A stretch of DNA of 64,000 bases, from assembly GCF_900496995.4 (NCBI RefSeq), contig NC_044016.1:22300932-22364931 (forward strand), read 5' to 3'. A program made the position numbers and the translations under genes. Positions within the stretch are counted from its first letter, which is position 1. Each line of letters opens with the position of its first letter. The notes under the pieces were generated by a model. It made no database searches. It was given only the letters and a program-made list of their open reading frames with translations, and was not told where the DNA came from. This DNA comes from Aquila chrysaetos chrysaetos. Lineage: Eukaryota; Chordata; Aves; Accipitriformes; Accipitridae. Below are positions 1-11,060 of this stretch, one piece after another.

Positions 1-2536
1 CTCTCTGCAAGTTTGGAGCATGTTGGTCTTCTCACTGAGTGAATATACTAACAAATCGCAAGACTTATATATGATTGTAAGCTTAAAATTATTATTATGT
101 ACATGCTATGTGTTTTCTCTTAAGAAATGTCAGTATGCATCAGTATGGTCTCTCTGACGTGGTCTATACTACTGAGTGCTGGATATACTAAAGCAGGTTT
201 ATTGCATTCCAGAAGATAGTTTTTGCTTTGGAAGTAGTGTATGATAGTAATGTCTGAAAGGTTATGCATGTATTCAGAAGATTAATTATCCTGCTTTTCA
301 CATGTTTATTCAAATATTTAACAGAAATAGCTGATGGGAGATAGTAGATGGTAGATGCTTTTTGTGTAGACCTTACTGTATATTTTTTGCAGAGAGGAAA
401 ATGTTAGTAGGATAAGAGGTATAAACTACAAGGTCACTTGGATCAGTGTATCCTGTAAACTTTTCCTTATGCTTCATCCAGGTCTGGTTCAGAGAACTCA
501 TTAGATGCCGTTCATTTTAAGACTTGCTTTTGTGTTTTGTTTTTGTTGTTTCTTGAAACATCACTGAAGTTTAGTATCCACTTAATTTTACAAATCATTT
601 GCTTCAGTCACCACATTGTAAAGCTAAAGTAGGTGACAATGTCTGTTAAATCCTACATTGCATTGTCATATTGCTTTCTTTTCTTGAGATATGGCATGTG
701 TGAATATATTTTTCATTATTTTAACTTTCATTGTTTGTATTGTCCAAGCCCATAATGACTTGATCCCCTTTCCATAGTTTCGTATTTTAACATGGAAAAT
801 TCTGAGTTCTAGCCAGGAACATTTAATATTTTCAGATATCTGTAGACACATAGGACACTGCCTTTAGTCTCTAAAATTCACCTTGTAATTCTGATTGTTA
901 ACTTTTTTTTAATGAAAAGAAAGATGGTGCGGGCCTTTTGACACTGAGATTGTTTGACTGCCAACCTAAGGGCAGAAACATATGCCTTTCTGCTGATTTG
1001 CAAGGTACTTTGTAGTCCCTTGCTGCTGAACCTGTGTCTGTGTGTTGCAGTTACATAGTTGTTGCAGAGGTGAGCCTTGTTGTACTAAACAGACAGATTG
1101 TCCCTTGTGGGCTCTGAAGAGCAGCAAATTATAAAGGCATCTTTGAGCTGGGGTTAAGCACAAACTGAGTTTAAGAGTTGGCTATCACCTATCTATGTGA
1201 GAAGCATTGTCTTTTTAAAGTTCTGATTGAGATAGTGTTTTTATAGGATATGTTGGGTGGGTGTACGTCTGTAAATAACACGAACAGTGACACTTCTCAG
1301 ACATCATGAACATCCTTCCATGCACTTCCTGCAGATCGTAAGTTGATCTTCTCATTGTTTAAGAGAATGTCAGCTTTGCAGTGTTCTTGCAGACAGAATA
1401 TATGCAAGTATTTACTCGGTCACTTCCTACTCTGCTATCAAGAACTAGGTGGTATCGGGATAGTGCTATCTGTGGGGTGCATAGTAGCCTGGGTGTCTCT
1501 TCATTGTTTGATTAACAATGTATGTTGTGTGGGGTGGTGTTAATAGGAGAGAATCTATCCCTGATTATCAAATGGAATTTCAAGTAAGGCAGATGTTATT
1601 TAACAGTTTTGAATCTGCTTAAGTAAATTTGTTCAACACCAATAGTGAATAACTCGGAAATCATGCAACCAACTCGGGTCTAAGTTAACATGCTATTCTT
1701 TCCAGACTGCCATGCAGATTAGAAATGATAACATAATGGGCTTTCAGCCATTGAAAATGTAACTCAAATCTCAAAATACTTCTAGTACTATTGTAATCTA
1801 AATTAGCAGGGCTCATTCATGATCTGTTTCAGGGATTATTTGTTTTGCTACTCTGCAGTGTTAGTATAGTATTAATTTTGGCTAGAGTCCTGAAATGTAT
1901 GATGTCTTTCTGTACACCTCAATGTAAGTGCAAATATCACATGCTTAAATCACAAGATGCTTCACTTATATACTTAGGTAGTTAACAAAACACCATCTTT
2001 CTATTAATGCTACGCAATGAGTCTTCTGGAGAATTCAGGAACTCTCAAATAATTGATAAAGCTGATTGAGTTAAATACATTTAGTCACCTAATTCTTACT
2101 TCTTTTTTCATTCTGCTTTCATCCAAGCTACTTTACAGTAATTTCTGAGTGCTTCTAGGGGAACCATTTTAGGTCTTCTGGGCACTGTTTGGCTAGTATG
2201 GTAGATTGGAACTATTCAGATCTTTATGTGAAACCCATAAAGTGGGAAGGGTGCATGCCATAGGGAATTTGTTCATTTGGTTCCTTGATTACCTACAACC
2301 ATCCAGCCATTACATCTGGGAACCTTATTGAAGCTCTTCACTGCGGCCATGCAGCGTCTTAGTCGGCAATACCAGCTCTCTGAAACAGTGGAATTAGCCT
2401 GGGCACTGAAAAGCAGGTGATAAATTTTTTTTTTTTTTTGGTGTGTGTGGCTTCTGCTGGAGGCAGGTTCTGAGTTCTAGAGCATTATGTCTGTCCTGCC
2501 TTGTCTTAGAGAAGTGTTTCCTTTTGTTCAATTTAG
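1..2536 (+). other. ZNF318: ZNF318 intron sequence (no exon recognised)
   Basis: ZNF318 coding sequence must continue upstream of 2537, because the exon there starts in phase 0 inside the protein. I recognise no coding exon in these 2.5 kb in any plus-strand frame. The sequence is AT-rich and unique-looking, with a T run near 2426-2440. The preceding exon is therefore probably outside the window, or too divergent for me to recognise. Confidence 0.6.
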
Positions 2537-2740
2537 GAATCAAAAACTACTAATGAAAAATCCAGAGGTAGAAGCCCGAAGCCAGCAGAATCCTCTTCAC
2601 AGTCCTCCAAACATCCTTTCCAGTTGGCCAATATTTATGAGTATTATGATGCAGGGAACCACTGGTGCAAAGACTGCAATACCATCTGCGGGACCATGTT
2701 TGACTTTTTCACACACATGCATAATAAGAAACACAGACAG
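2537..2740 (+). CDS. ZNF318: ZNF318 exon with matrin-type zinc finger 1
   Basis: The exon has 204 nt (68 codons, phase 0 to 0). The acceptor is atttag at 2531-2536 and the donor gtatgt at 2741. A Ser/Lys-rich linker is followed by the first finger: counting from the exon start, zinc ligands are Cys44, Cys47, His60 and His66 (CKDC...HMHNKKH). The leading residues ANIYEYYDAGNHWCKDCNT are almost identical to the mammalian protein. The frame stays open into the intron as far as 3055. Confidence 0.95.
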
Positions 2741-5700
2741 GTATGTTGCAGGCTTCCTTCACTAAGTGCATTTCATATTGCTATAAATGTTAACACTAAA
2801 ACATACATCACAGAACTACATTTTACAAGAGAACCTGAAGTAATAATGAACCCAAGAAGTTGCTTATCAAATTCTTTTTCCCTAATGTTGGACTTGAGCA
2901 GTTTGTACAGGTACCAGTGTGTTCTGACTAGTGTAAGTGGGGCCTGTGTCCAGTTCACTCGGAAACTAGCATTTGATATTTGTGTTTCTTATGTTTACCT
3001 GTTCTTTGCTATCATTTACATTTTACCCTTTTCGCAGGTTATTTTCTCATTATAAATTGCAAAATGGGAGGGGAAGGAGAGGAAAACATAGTTCCTGTAA
3101 ATATTTGCACGTTGATTTTAATGTTCAGTGTTCTGAAAGGATGTTAAAAAGGAAAAAGACAAGTGTACTTGCCTTGCTAGTGTAATATATGAGCCTGTAT
3201 ACCTCTGTCACTGTGCAAATAGACCCTGGATCCTTACAACAGACCTTGGGCTTCGAAGAACCAGAGTGAGACCAAACAAGACTCCATAAAACGCATCGAT
3301 AAGATAACTGTTCCTGCTAAAGGTACGTTAATTTTTTTTAGCTTGGGTATCATCTCCCTTTGCCCTCCAGCAGGTTCCAGTTGCTCAGAGAAAGGAATTT
3401 CAAAACTTTACCTTGTTAGAGGAGCACATATAGATACTGTATTACTAGGTAAAAGACAAATGATTTAATTTCCTGGTTGTTCTTGTGGAAAAAGTCATGA
3501 AGCAAGAATGCAGGAAAACATAGTGTGGTTCCTTCTCTTCTTTTTAGAGTTTAGTTTTTTCTTTTGAATACCAGGTGACTTTTTCTTTCTCCAGTATAGT
3601 TCTGAAGTGATTTTTGCTAACATATTAGAATTCAGAACATGACCACAAGAGCTTGCTGTGTTTGGGCAGGTCTTGTGCAGTACTCCACACAGTCTTGCAA
3701 CAGAGTCTTCCATTCAATACATTTTTAATAGACGTGTCCTTGAAAAGTCACTGATAAGTACTTGGTAGAGCGTGGATACAGAGAATCTGAGAAAGCTGTG
3801 TGGAAGGGGCTGTAAGTGATTTGAAAATTAATACAAGATTTAAAATCTGAACGTCTAAATAGGCCTGCCAGTGATCAATCTCAGTTTATCAATCTGTTAC
3901 GTACTTCGAGTAGTGCCCACTAAAGGAAAATCTGCAGTGTGTTAGATAACTGCAGCTGGTTCTGTAGGCACAAGGATGTAGTCTTGCTGAACTTCAATTA
4001 AAATACTTGCGTTCTTTTTATAAACCAGGTGTTTAGTATTCGAGCAGACTATACCACAAAGATGGAAAATAGATTAAGACTGTAGGAAATGTTAACCTAC
4101 TTGAATAGGGGATAACCTTAATACGATGGAGAGCACTAAAATAATTTTTTAAATCATACTAATCAAGCTTCTTCACTTTACATGTTTGCTCCTGGTAATG
4201 GTGTTTCCCATACTGTAAGCTTAAGGAGTACAGCATTAACTGTTCCAAAAGCAACATGGCTGGAGGTTTTGCTGTTGTTCTTTGATATGTTTATCTGGCT
4301 TTGTTAAGAGCTTGGCATTTATTAAGTTTTGTTTCTCTGATCGTTTTCTTCGGCCTTTTCAGGCTCTGAGTTTCTGATTCCCATTACTGGATATTATTGC
4401 CAGCTCTGTCATGAATTTTTTGGAGATCAGATCTCAGCAGAGCAGCATGTGAAAAGTCATCCCCACAATGAGAAATACAAGGTTGGTAACTGGTGTACCA
4501 GGAGTGAGTCATTCCTTGTGTTAGATTCTACTTGTTCTGTCTTCCTTTCCTGAAGAATGACATTTGACTCCTCAGAGTATATGTATTTGGTTATCTTCAC
4601 TACTTTCTACTGAACTAAATAAGCAGAACTTCCCACTACATAGAGACTAATCTTTCATGTGCATGAGGTTGAAATGGTGTTTAAGTCCCAGTGTTGATTT
4701 TCAAACTCTTCCTGTAAAGTGACAGCACTGCTGCAAGCCACCACTCAATTCCCATTAAATTACAGAATGTGGTGTTTGTAGCATCGCGGTTTCTTGGTAG
4801 GAAGAAGTTTTCTGCTCTTTTAGTGTTGAGATGGCACTTCCTGAACAAGTCAAAACTGTTACAGAGCTGAATTTATTTATTTCTTTTTCATGGAAACAGT
4901 GGCTAAAATTGTGCCATTTATTTCCACAGAAATACATAGATGAAAACCCACTCTATGAAGAGAGGAGAAATCTAGACCGTCAGGCTGGGTTGGCTGTAGT
5001 TCTGGAAACAGAGCGCAGGCGGCAGAGTGAGCTGAAACGGAAACTAGTTGAGAAACAGAAAGAAGAGAAGGATGAGAAGAAACCAAAAATAATAAAGAAA
5101 GAGGAAGCAAAGAGCATCCCAGAGCTTGGAGAAGGGACTAGTGAAACTCAAGGCAAAATAGATTCTTCTGGGCGAAAAATGGGTATCAAGCTTAAACTGA
5201 AGAAGGAAGATAAGAAGGAGGAGAAAAAAGAAGAAAAGAAAGAGGAATCTAAAAAGGAATCACCAAGTCAGACTTCCTTTGGGAAATTCAGCTGGAAAAA
5301 GTCTGAGAGAGAGGATAAAACCCCGGGAGGAGCTGTTCCAAAGGAGGAGAGTACAGAAGGAAACAAAGAGGAGAGCAAGTGTCAGTCTGGGAAACTCCAT
5401 GTCAAGCCCATTGAAATCAAGCTGTCTGGTAAAACTGTTATTCCACACACTAGCCCATGGACACCAGTTGTTTTCACATCAACACCAGCAAAAATTCTAC
5501 CTAATCTACCAGTCCCCACCATGATTTTCAGGAAGTCTACTACTGCAACAGTTAGCAAACCAGCACCTTTGAACACCTTTTTATCCATAAAATCCTCTGG
5601 AGCTACCACCAAACCACTGCCTGTAGTAAAAGAAACCAATGCAGATCTTATACTGCCTCCGGATATCATCTCAAAAGCTTTCGGAGGAGAAGAAGTAATT

Positions 5701-8358
5701 TTAAAAGGGGCAGAGGAGGATCTGAAAGCAGCAGAGAAAAGCGAGTCTTCTCAAACTTCTGATATACCACCTTCACGCCCTCTTCCACCAGCAGTCCAGC
5801 AGGCAGCTGTCATCCCTGCAGATGAAGTAGCTCCAGGTGTGTCTGAAAGTGAACAGACAATGCTGGCAATGCCTGTGAGACCCCCTCCACCACCACCACC
5901 TTCAACTGCTTTCAGTGATCAGGCAAAAAAGGTAGAGAAACGAAACTCTTGCTTGGCCACAGCCAATGCTAAAGATCTCTATGATATTTTCTACAGTAGT
6001 GGTGGAAAGGGTTCGGCTGACAGCAAGCTTGCAAGTTCTGCACTTCCAAATGGAGAAAACTCTAACCTAACAAAACCTGCAGACTTATCTGCAAACCCTA
6101 GAACAAATAATAGCTCATCTTCCGTGAAGGAGGATTCTCAGAACATGGCTACTGAAGTTAGCCAAGTCCACTCAGCTGAGCAAAGCTCAGAGCTGGAGAA
6201 AACTGATACTCAGGAGACTTCAATACTTCATATTGAGATGAGCCCTGATGTTGAAAATGGTATTCAGAAAGATGTAGGTCAAAAATTTCAGCTTCCTCTT
6301 TCAACAGATGTTCGGACTAAATTGAAAGAAGATTCCTCACAGTGTAATAATCAAGTAACAGGGAATTGGGTTCTTAGTGAGAATCAGGCTGAAATGAACA
6401 AGAAACCACTTCAGTCTCAGCTATCGGAAATGTTGGTCACAGAACTGCCAGAAACAAAAACTGCTTCTGGTATCCAGATGCCTGCAGAAATTGGACTTGT
6501 GGATACAGGAGGTAGACAACAGGTAGGCAGTCAGGAATTCTGTGTTCTACAGACAACAGAGGTCCAAGAGCAACTTGGACAGGAAGATGCAAATAAAACT
6601 TCCATTACTAACACAAACATTCCTGGTACCCTGGAGAAAGATGCAGAGATGAAACACTGGGAAGTAAAAGTGGTAAAGACTGAGCTTAGCTTACACCCAA
6701 AGACATTGTTACCTGAAACACAGAATGAAATTAAAAATTTGGAAAATTCCCATTTGGTAGAGGAAAAGTTAAGTGATAACTGTAGAACTCACTCAGAAAC
6801 TGATAGTCCAGACTTGCTCTGTGATTCTCAAAACACCTCAAAAGAAAAACCTTCAGTAGCAGTAATGACAGAACAGAATTCTGTTGATGCCTCCTTAAAA
6901 GGTGTAAAACTGAAAAGTGTAGCTTTGGAAGTGTCTCAGCCAGGAGTCCTTGGCAAAGCTCCCCGAATTTCAGAAACCCAAAATAAGATTTCAGAATTGA
7001 CAAGAAGTCCTGGTGAATGGGACACTTCCAGAAGTAGTAATGGAGAACAGGTCATCACAACCCATTCTTGTTCTGAAAGTCGTTGGGATCTACCAAATAC
7101 TCCAAATGTAGAAATAAAAACTGGTTCTAATGAAGTTAGTGCTTCAGAATTGACAGAGGTACGGCCAGACACATGTCTTGCCAACACAGGAACTAGAATT
7201 AGCGTATTAAAAGGTCAAGAAAAAGTTCCATCTGAACCTTCAGGCCATGCAGTATTAGATAACCAAACTCAAAGGCAAGAAGTTGCATGGTTAGTCAATG
7301 CCTGCTCTGCAAACTTTGTTGAACTCAGATCCAGTGTAGAATTAGTAGTTGAAGTTGAAAAAAAATCATTAGGACACACCGGATCTGATGCAACATTAGA
7401 TAATGTTTTTATCAAGAGAGATGCAAAACAAGTAGGGACTGGAGGCTTTTCTAGGGCTCGCTCTGATCTTGTCCGAGAGTCAGTAGTTGCTTTATCAGCA
7501 GATTTCCATAGGGAGCATCTTTCAGAAGAAGCTGTCCACTTCCGAGAAACAAAGCATGAGGTTTTAAGAACCTCAGCAGCCAATGACTTTCATGTGAATA
7601 GCACTCACTCAGGATTGAACACTGAGCGATCTGAAAGTCTCTCTGCAGATGTTTGTGTGGATAACGACAAAGTTTCTTTGACATCAGAAGATATGAAACA
7701 TAATGAGACTCCCTCCCAGAAAGCAGAGCTGGAGTTTAAAAGCACTGATTTCGGTTTGGGAGATACTAAGTTAAAACGTGAATGCTTCAGCATCCGTACA
7801 GCGGGACATTTAAATAAGAATACGGAAGAAGTCTCAAAACTAGAAACTATTGCCTCCATTAGGTTGGAGTCCAATAAACTTAAGAAGCTGGGCATTGAAA
7901 AAACAGTGGATAAAACAGAGATTACTGATTTTGCTACATTGACTTCTGGTAGTCAGGAAGATAAATTTTGCACACGGATTTCTCAAAAAGATATGCCACA
8001 GCTTGGATTGCAGTCCTCAAATAGTGACACTACAGAAGTGGTCATGCCAGTTCTAGAAATGCAGGGCATTTCTCCCATGTCTGAGATCCTTCTGCAAGTG
8101 AGGGAGAGCAAAGGTGGAGCTGCTGAAATGCTGTCACTGAGTTGTGACGGAGGCAACGCAGAAAGTCAGGCTTCTGGGTGCATGGAAACTTTCCTTCCTG
8201 AACTCAAAGAAACACATGGAAAGGAAGGTGGCTCAGGAAGCAAGGGAGTATGCACCATCCAGAGCAAGAAGACTGAGCAAACAGAAACTGCTGACAGTTT
8301 GGAAGCTACAACAAATTCAGGAATTGCTGAAAGCTTAGCAGAAAGCCCAGTGGGTTGA
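2537..8358 (+). CDS. ZNF318: ZNF318, 3' part of the gene (four coding exons, stop included)
   Basis: ZNF318 is a large nuclear zinc-finger protein. In mammals it modulates androgen-receptor transcription, and in mature B cells it is needed for the long IgM/IgD pre-mRNA that gives IgD. The window holds the C-terminal 1283 codons plus stop, joined as 2537-2740, 3223-3322, 4363-4481 and 4930-8358. All junctions have AG acceptors and GT donors, and phases 0, 1 and 0 agree, so the frame is continuous. Two matrin-type C2H2 fingers (C-x2-C-x12-H-x5-H) lie in the first and third exons, followed by a Lys/Glu-rich coiled-coil-like stretch and a long low-complexity tail. Blocks that match mammalian ZNF318 closely include DENPLYEERRNLDRQAG, PPDIISKAFGGEEVILKG and NAKDLYDIFYSSGGKG. 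The tail after nucleotide 6100 is much more divergent. The N-terminal half of the protein must lie upstream of the window. Identification is from family knowledge plus direct reading and is very secure. Confidence 0.96.
3223..3322 (+). CDS. ZNF318: ZNF318 linker exon between the two fingers
   Basis: The exon has 100 nt, starts in phase 0 and ends in phase 1. The acceptor is aaatag ending at 3222 and the donor gtacgt at 3323. It encodes TLDPYNRPWASK and then a basic stretch ending ITVPAK plus the first base of Gly. This linker joins finger 1 to finger 2 in the mammalian protein as well. Confidence 0.93.
4363..4481 (+). CDS. ZNF318: ZNF318 exon with matrin-type zinc finger 2
   Basis: The exon has 119 nt and starts in phase 1, so with the preceding 100-nt exon it gives 73 codons. 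The acceptor is cttttcag ending at 4362 and the donor gttggt at 4482. The finger reads YYCQLCHEFFGD...EQHVKSHPH, a C-x2-C-x12-H-x5-H arrangement. The frame ends at HNEKYK and continues directly into KYIDENPLY of the last exon. Confidence 0.94.
4930..8358 (+). CDS. ZNF318: ZNF318 terminal coding exon (1142 codons plus stop)
   Basis: The acceptor tttccacag ends at 4929. The open frame actually begins upstream at 4831, but those 33 codons are intron; KYIDENPLY at 4930 continues the finger-2 exon exactly as in mammals. In order the exon holds a charged helix (EERRNLDRQAG...ELKRKL), a Lys/Glu-rich run near 5030-5290, SFGKFSWKK, a Thr/Pro-rich part containing SGKTVIPHTSPW and APLNTFLSIKSSG, a polyproline run near 5880-5905, and DLYDIFYSSGGKG near 5970-6010. 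From about 6100 to the TGA at 8356-8358 it is Ser/Glu/Thr-rich, acidic and probably disordered. The polyproline run is short compared with human ZNF318 as I recall it. Confidence 0.96.
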   Translation, partial: KYIDENPLYEERRNLDRQAGLAVVLETERRRQSELKRKLVEKQKEEKDEKKPKIIKKEEAKSIPELGEGTSETQGKIDSSGRKMGIKLKLKKEDKKEEKKEEKKEESKKESPSQTSFGKFSWKKSEREDKTPGGAVPKEESTEGNKEESKCQSGKLHVKPIEIKLSGKTVIPHTSPWTPVVFTSTPAKILPNLPVPTMIFRKSTTATVSKPAPLNTFLSIKSSGATTKPLPVVKETNADLILPPDIISKAFGGEEVILKGAEEDLKAAEKSESSQTSDIPPSRPLPPAVQQAAVIPADEVAPGVSESEQTMLAMPVRPPPPPPPSTAFSDQAKKVEKRNSCLATANAKDLYDIFYSSGGKGSADSKLASSALPNGENSNLTKPADLSANPRTNNSSSSVKEDSQNMATEVSQVHSAEQSSELEKTDTQETSILHIEMSPDVENGIQKDVGQKFQLPLSTDVRTKLKEDSSQCNNQVTGNWVLSENQAEMNKKPLQSQLSEMLVTELPETKTASGIQMPAEIGLVDTGGRQQVGSQEFCVLQTTEVQEQLGQEDANKTSITNTNIPGTLEKDAEMKHWEVKVVKTELSLHPKTLLPETQNEIKNLENSHLVEEKLSDNCRTHSETDSPDLLCDSQNTSKEKPSVAVMTEQNSVDASLKGVKLKSVALEVSQPGVLGKAPRISETQNKISELTRSPGEWDTSRSSNGEQVITTHSCSESRWDLPNTPNVEIKTGSNEVSASELTEVRPDTCLANTGTRISVLKGQEKVPSEPSGHAVLDNQTQRQEVAWLVNACSANFVELRSSVELVVEVEKKSLGHTGSDATLDNVFIKRDAKQVGTGGFSRARSDLVRESVVALSADFHREHLSEEAVHFRETKHEVLRTSAANDFHVNSTHSGLNTERSESLSADVCVDNDKVSLTSEDMKHNETPSQKAELEFKSTDFGLGDTKLKRECFSIRTAGHLNKNTEEVSKLETIASIRLESNKLKKLGIEKTVDKTEITDFATLTSGSQEDKFCTRISQKDMPQLGLQSSNSDTTEVVMPVLEMQGISPMSEILLQVRESKGGAAEMLSLSCDGGNAESQASGCMETFLPELKETHGKEGGSGSKGVCTIQSKKTEQTETADSLEATTNSGIAESLAESPVG

Positions 8359-9392
8359 AGTGAACCCAGCCAGTCCCAATATTTGAGGAGCCAGAGCTGG
8401 GATTATGTATATGGTTTTTGTTTGGGTTTTTGTTCCAGTTGAGGGGTTTGGGTGTATTTTGCATCCTGTGGTAGGACTTGACTAAAGTGAAACTTATATC
8501 ATCGGAAACCAGACACATACTTTATTCTGTACATAATTAATTGTGTAAAATGTTTTTTCATGTGAATTTTTTTGCCAATTTCTTTTCTATACTCTGCTAT
8601 TAAAATGGAATCTCTCATTTATAATGCGTGCGTCTTTGTTGTTTATTTTGGGGGCTTTTATTCTTTGACCATTCTTGGATGATTTCCAGCTCACCCTGTT
8701 TGTGTCAGTAGCACCATGAGTAGCCCAGCCACTGGGACAAGCTCAAGAACAGCAATTTAGAATTTGAGGAAATGGAGACTTGCAGAAGAGCTAAAACTGA
8801 AAATTTCTTTAAACTGTAATGCATGGTTTTGTTTACTTTCATTGTTTGAAATGCAAGAATGTGATTAGAGTTGATTTTGTTTGTTTATCTGTCTCTGTGA
8901 TTTGTAATTATTGTTGTATTACATCTGTACTGAAGCTGTTTCATTGTATTGTATAAGCACATGTATGGATGCCACATCAATAAGCAAGGGGAGAAAATCT
9001 GCCCGGCTGGCTTTTGGAGAAGAAGACTAATCGGTAAGGCTCTGTGGCCTGACACCTGGACCAGACATATTGAGGTCACTTACATGATTTGAAATGGGCT
9101 TTCTTTCATTGTATTGTGATCCAGTAACTATTTGTGTTAAATCATTTAGCAGCTGACCAGCTCTGAAGAAGCAGAAGATCAGAACCCTGGTGTCAGGAAT
9201 TGGACTCGCTTCATGTGATACAGACACATGCATGCCTACCCTGAATGGTCCTTGAGCTATCAAAAGCTCTAGTGTGATGGTTCTCATTTGTATAGCTTGT
9301 TAAAGACTAAAGTATTAAATGTGTTTGCTTGGATAAATATAACATTTTTATTTGTAAATTGTTTAAAAAATAAACATATGGTGGTCAACAAG
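8359..9392 (+). other. ZNF318: ZNF318 3' UTR (end approximate)
   Basis: About 1 kb of AT-rich sequence follows the TGA. It contains an ATTAAA at 8599-8604 with a GT-rich stretch after it, a possible proximal poly(A) site. It ends near the AATAAA at 9369-9374. The cleavage position near 9390 is an estimate. Confidence 0.75.
9369..9374 (+). promoter_or_regulatory. ZNF318: poly(A) signal AATAAA of ZNF318
   Basis: This is a canonical AATAAA about 1 kb after the stop, followed within 20-50 bases by a T-rich stretch near 9397-9420 that fits a downstream element. Confidence 0.75.
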
Positions 9393-9538
9393 ACTTTCTT
9401 CTTGATTTTCTTTTTTTTCTTAACTCAAGGAAACTGTTTTATTTAAATTAGTTTCTAACTCCTGTAGTAGCTGGTAAAATTGAGAAACTGTAGATGATGA
9501 AGATGTTCAACAGTTAGCCTGCTCAGTAAAAAAATGAT

Positions 9539-9739
9539 TTATTCCCAGCTGAAGTCAATGGAAGAACTATCGTCAACATCATCAGTGGAAGTTTGTTTGA
9601 AGTCCTGAGCCCTATGTAAAGCTCGAGGTGGGGCATCGGGGGGGGGAACCCAAGGAGAGTTCATATTTCTGTAATCGCTACCAGCATGTGGACCTCCAGA
9701 GGGGGAAAAAAAATCACCATTTTTCTTCTGTTTCCATGA
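9539..9739 (-). CDS. candidate terminal exon of an unrecognised minus-strand gene
   Basis: On the minus strand a good acceptor (cttcttcacacacag, AG at 9740-9741 on the plus strand) opens a 66-codon frame with a TAA stop at 9539-9541. The peptide starts SWKQKKNGDFF, runs through SPWVPPPDAPPRALHRAQDF, and ends in an acidic Ser-rich tail, DDVDDSSSIDFSWE. The composition looks like a real C-terminus, and the frame survives a nine-base C run that encodes three prolines. The stop codon lies inside AATAAA (9537-9542 on this strand), so any 3' UTR would be about 20 bases. I cannot name the protein, and no upstream exon is proven. It could be a chance frame. Confidence 0.35.
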   Translation of the reverse strand, partial: SWKQKKNGDFFSPSGGPHAGSDYRNMNSPWVPPPDAPPRALHRAQDFKQTSTDDVDDSSSIDFSWE

Positions 9740-10965
9740 CTGTGTGTGAAGAAGGTATGAAATATTTTTCAGAGTCATTATGGTGGTTTTCATATTAGAA
9801 ATGTAAGAACTATTTAAGCTGAATTTGGAAATCTAGTATAAATGATCGTCACCAAAAAAAAGGTAATTAAGAAGGGAAGAGGGGTTTGAGAAAGGCTCTT
9901 TAAGCTGTTTTTATGATGTTAAGCAGTTACTGCATTGAATATAAGAAGTCTTTGTTAGTATCATTGCCCTACTTTCTTCAAATAACCATTTGCTGTCAAA
10001 ACCAAAGAGAGCAAGGTTTGACATGCTTTGATACTTTTAAAATGGAGTTGGGTAATGAGTAGAGATTGCTTAAATCCTGGTCTATAAAAAAGTCCTTTGT
10101 AGTTGTTTCTTGGTTTTCTTCTATATTTTTTTTTTATTATATATCTGAGTTTATTTGTTTACAGTTGACAGCTAAATTTCCCCCCCCCCCATTTTCTCTC
10201 CAATTTCTTCAGTGAAGTGCTTGGTCCCTTGTAAATCCACGGAGGAAGAGGGGAGCTGGTTTTCTTGCCTCCTTGTATTGAGGGATATCAGTGCAGGGAA
10301 GGGAGATATTAAAGGGAAGGATGAATTTTTCCATAGTTCTGCATTTTAGATGGTGCTGTTTTGGGATACAGACATGCTTTCTGGTTAGTTTCCTTTTCCA
10401 GATTGGTTTTCATGAAGGTCTTGGTGCATGCAACGGCAAACAGAATAATTTGGACAATCGTCTTCTTCAGACAACCTTATTCGATGCTGTGTTACCTGTG
10501 TAGGACATACTGTTGATTAACTTTCATTTGGGGGAAAGGACATCAATATAAATCCAATACCGCTGTTTTCTGCTTTCCTACAGTTGCTTCTACAAGTAGT
10601 GGTGGTGTTCAGTGCTGAACCTGGCTGGCCACGAATGGAGAGCAGCTAGCACCAAGGGAAAGCAAGAGCCTTGCAAATGAGCCTTATCCCATATTTGTCT
10701 TCAGCTTTCCAGAAGCTGAACCTTCCTATGGTACAAATTAAATAGTACTTCTCTTCATGCCCTTTATTCACACTGGAAGAAAGATTAATTTGGTCTTTTT
10801 TGAGGTAGGACTAAATGTACTCCTCGAACTGCTGGAATGGACAAGAACAAAACAGATGATGTAGATGATGACATCTAGGCAGATTGGCAGACAGAGGCTT
10901 TAACACTGTCTTGCAATTTCATGAAATGGCATATATTTTTATTTATGTATTCTTTTTTTTTCTTT

Positions 10966-10969
<4 letters not shown>

Positions 10970-10996
<27 letters not shown>

Positions 10997-10997
10997 T
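10970..10997. repeat. T28 homopolymer
   Basis: An uninterrupted run of 28 T (poly-A on the minus strand) just left of the SINE-like block. It is part of a T-rich stretch from about 10936 and its length may be unreliable in an assembly. Confidence 0.85.
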
Positions 10998-11060
10998 GTG
11001 CTGTGGTTTCCAGAGGCATGCAGTAAATGATTTATCCACTGTACTGGTCCCCTGTGCTGG

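Larger units (their letters stand above)
2741..4929 (+). other. ZNF318: ZNF318 introns between the last four exons
   Basis: The three introns are 2741-3222 (482 bp), 3323-4362 (1040 bp) and 4482-4929 (448 bp). All are GT-AG. I see no repeats, RNA genes or further exons in them. Confidence 0.85.

Noticed and set aside
2324..2416. Possible upstream ZNF318 exon (frame reading AMQRLSRQYQLSETVELAW before a gtgata donor)
   Set aside because: The frame ends in phase 2, but the next ZNF318 exon needs phase 0. The phase-0 frame has a stop just upstream, and the donor is weak.
4831..4929. N-terminal extension of the ZNF318 last-exon frame
   Set aside because: These 33 codons lie upstream of a clear acceptor at 4928-4929, and the homologous protein joins finger 2 directly to KYIDENPLY.
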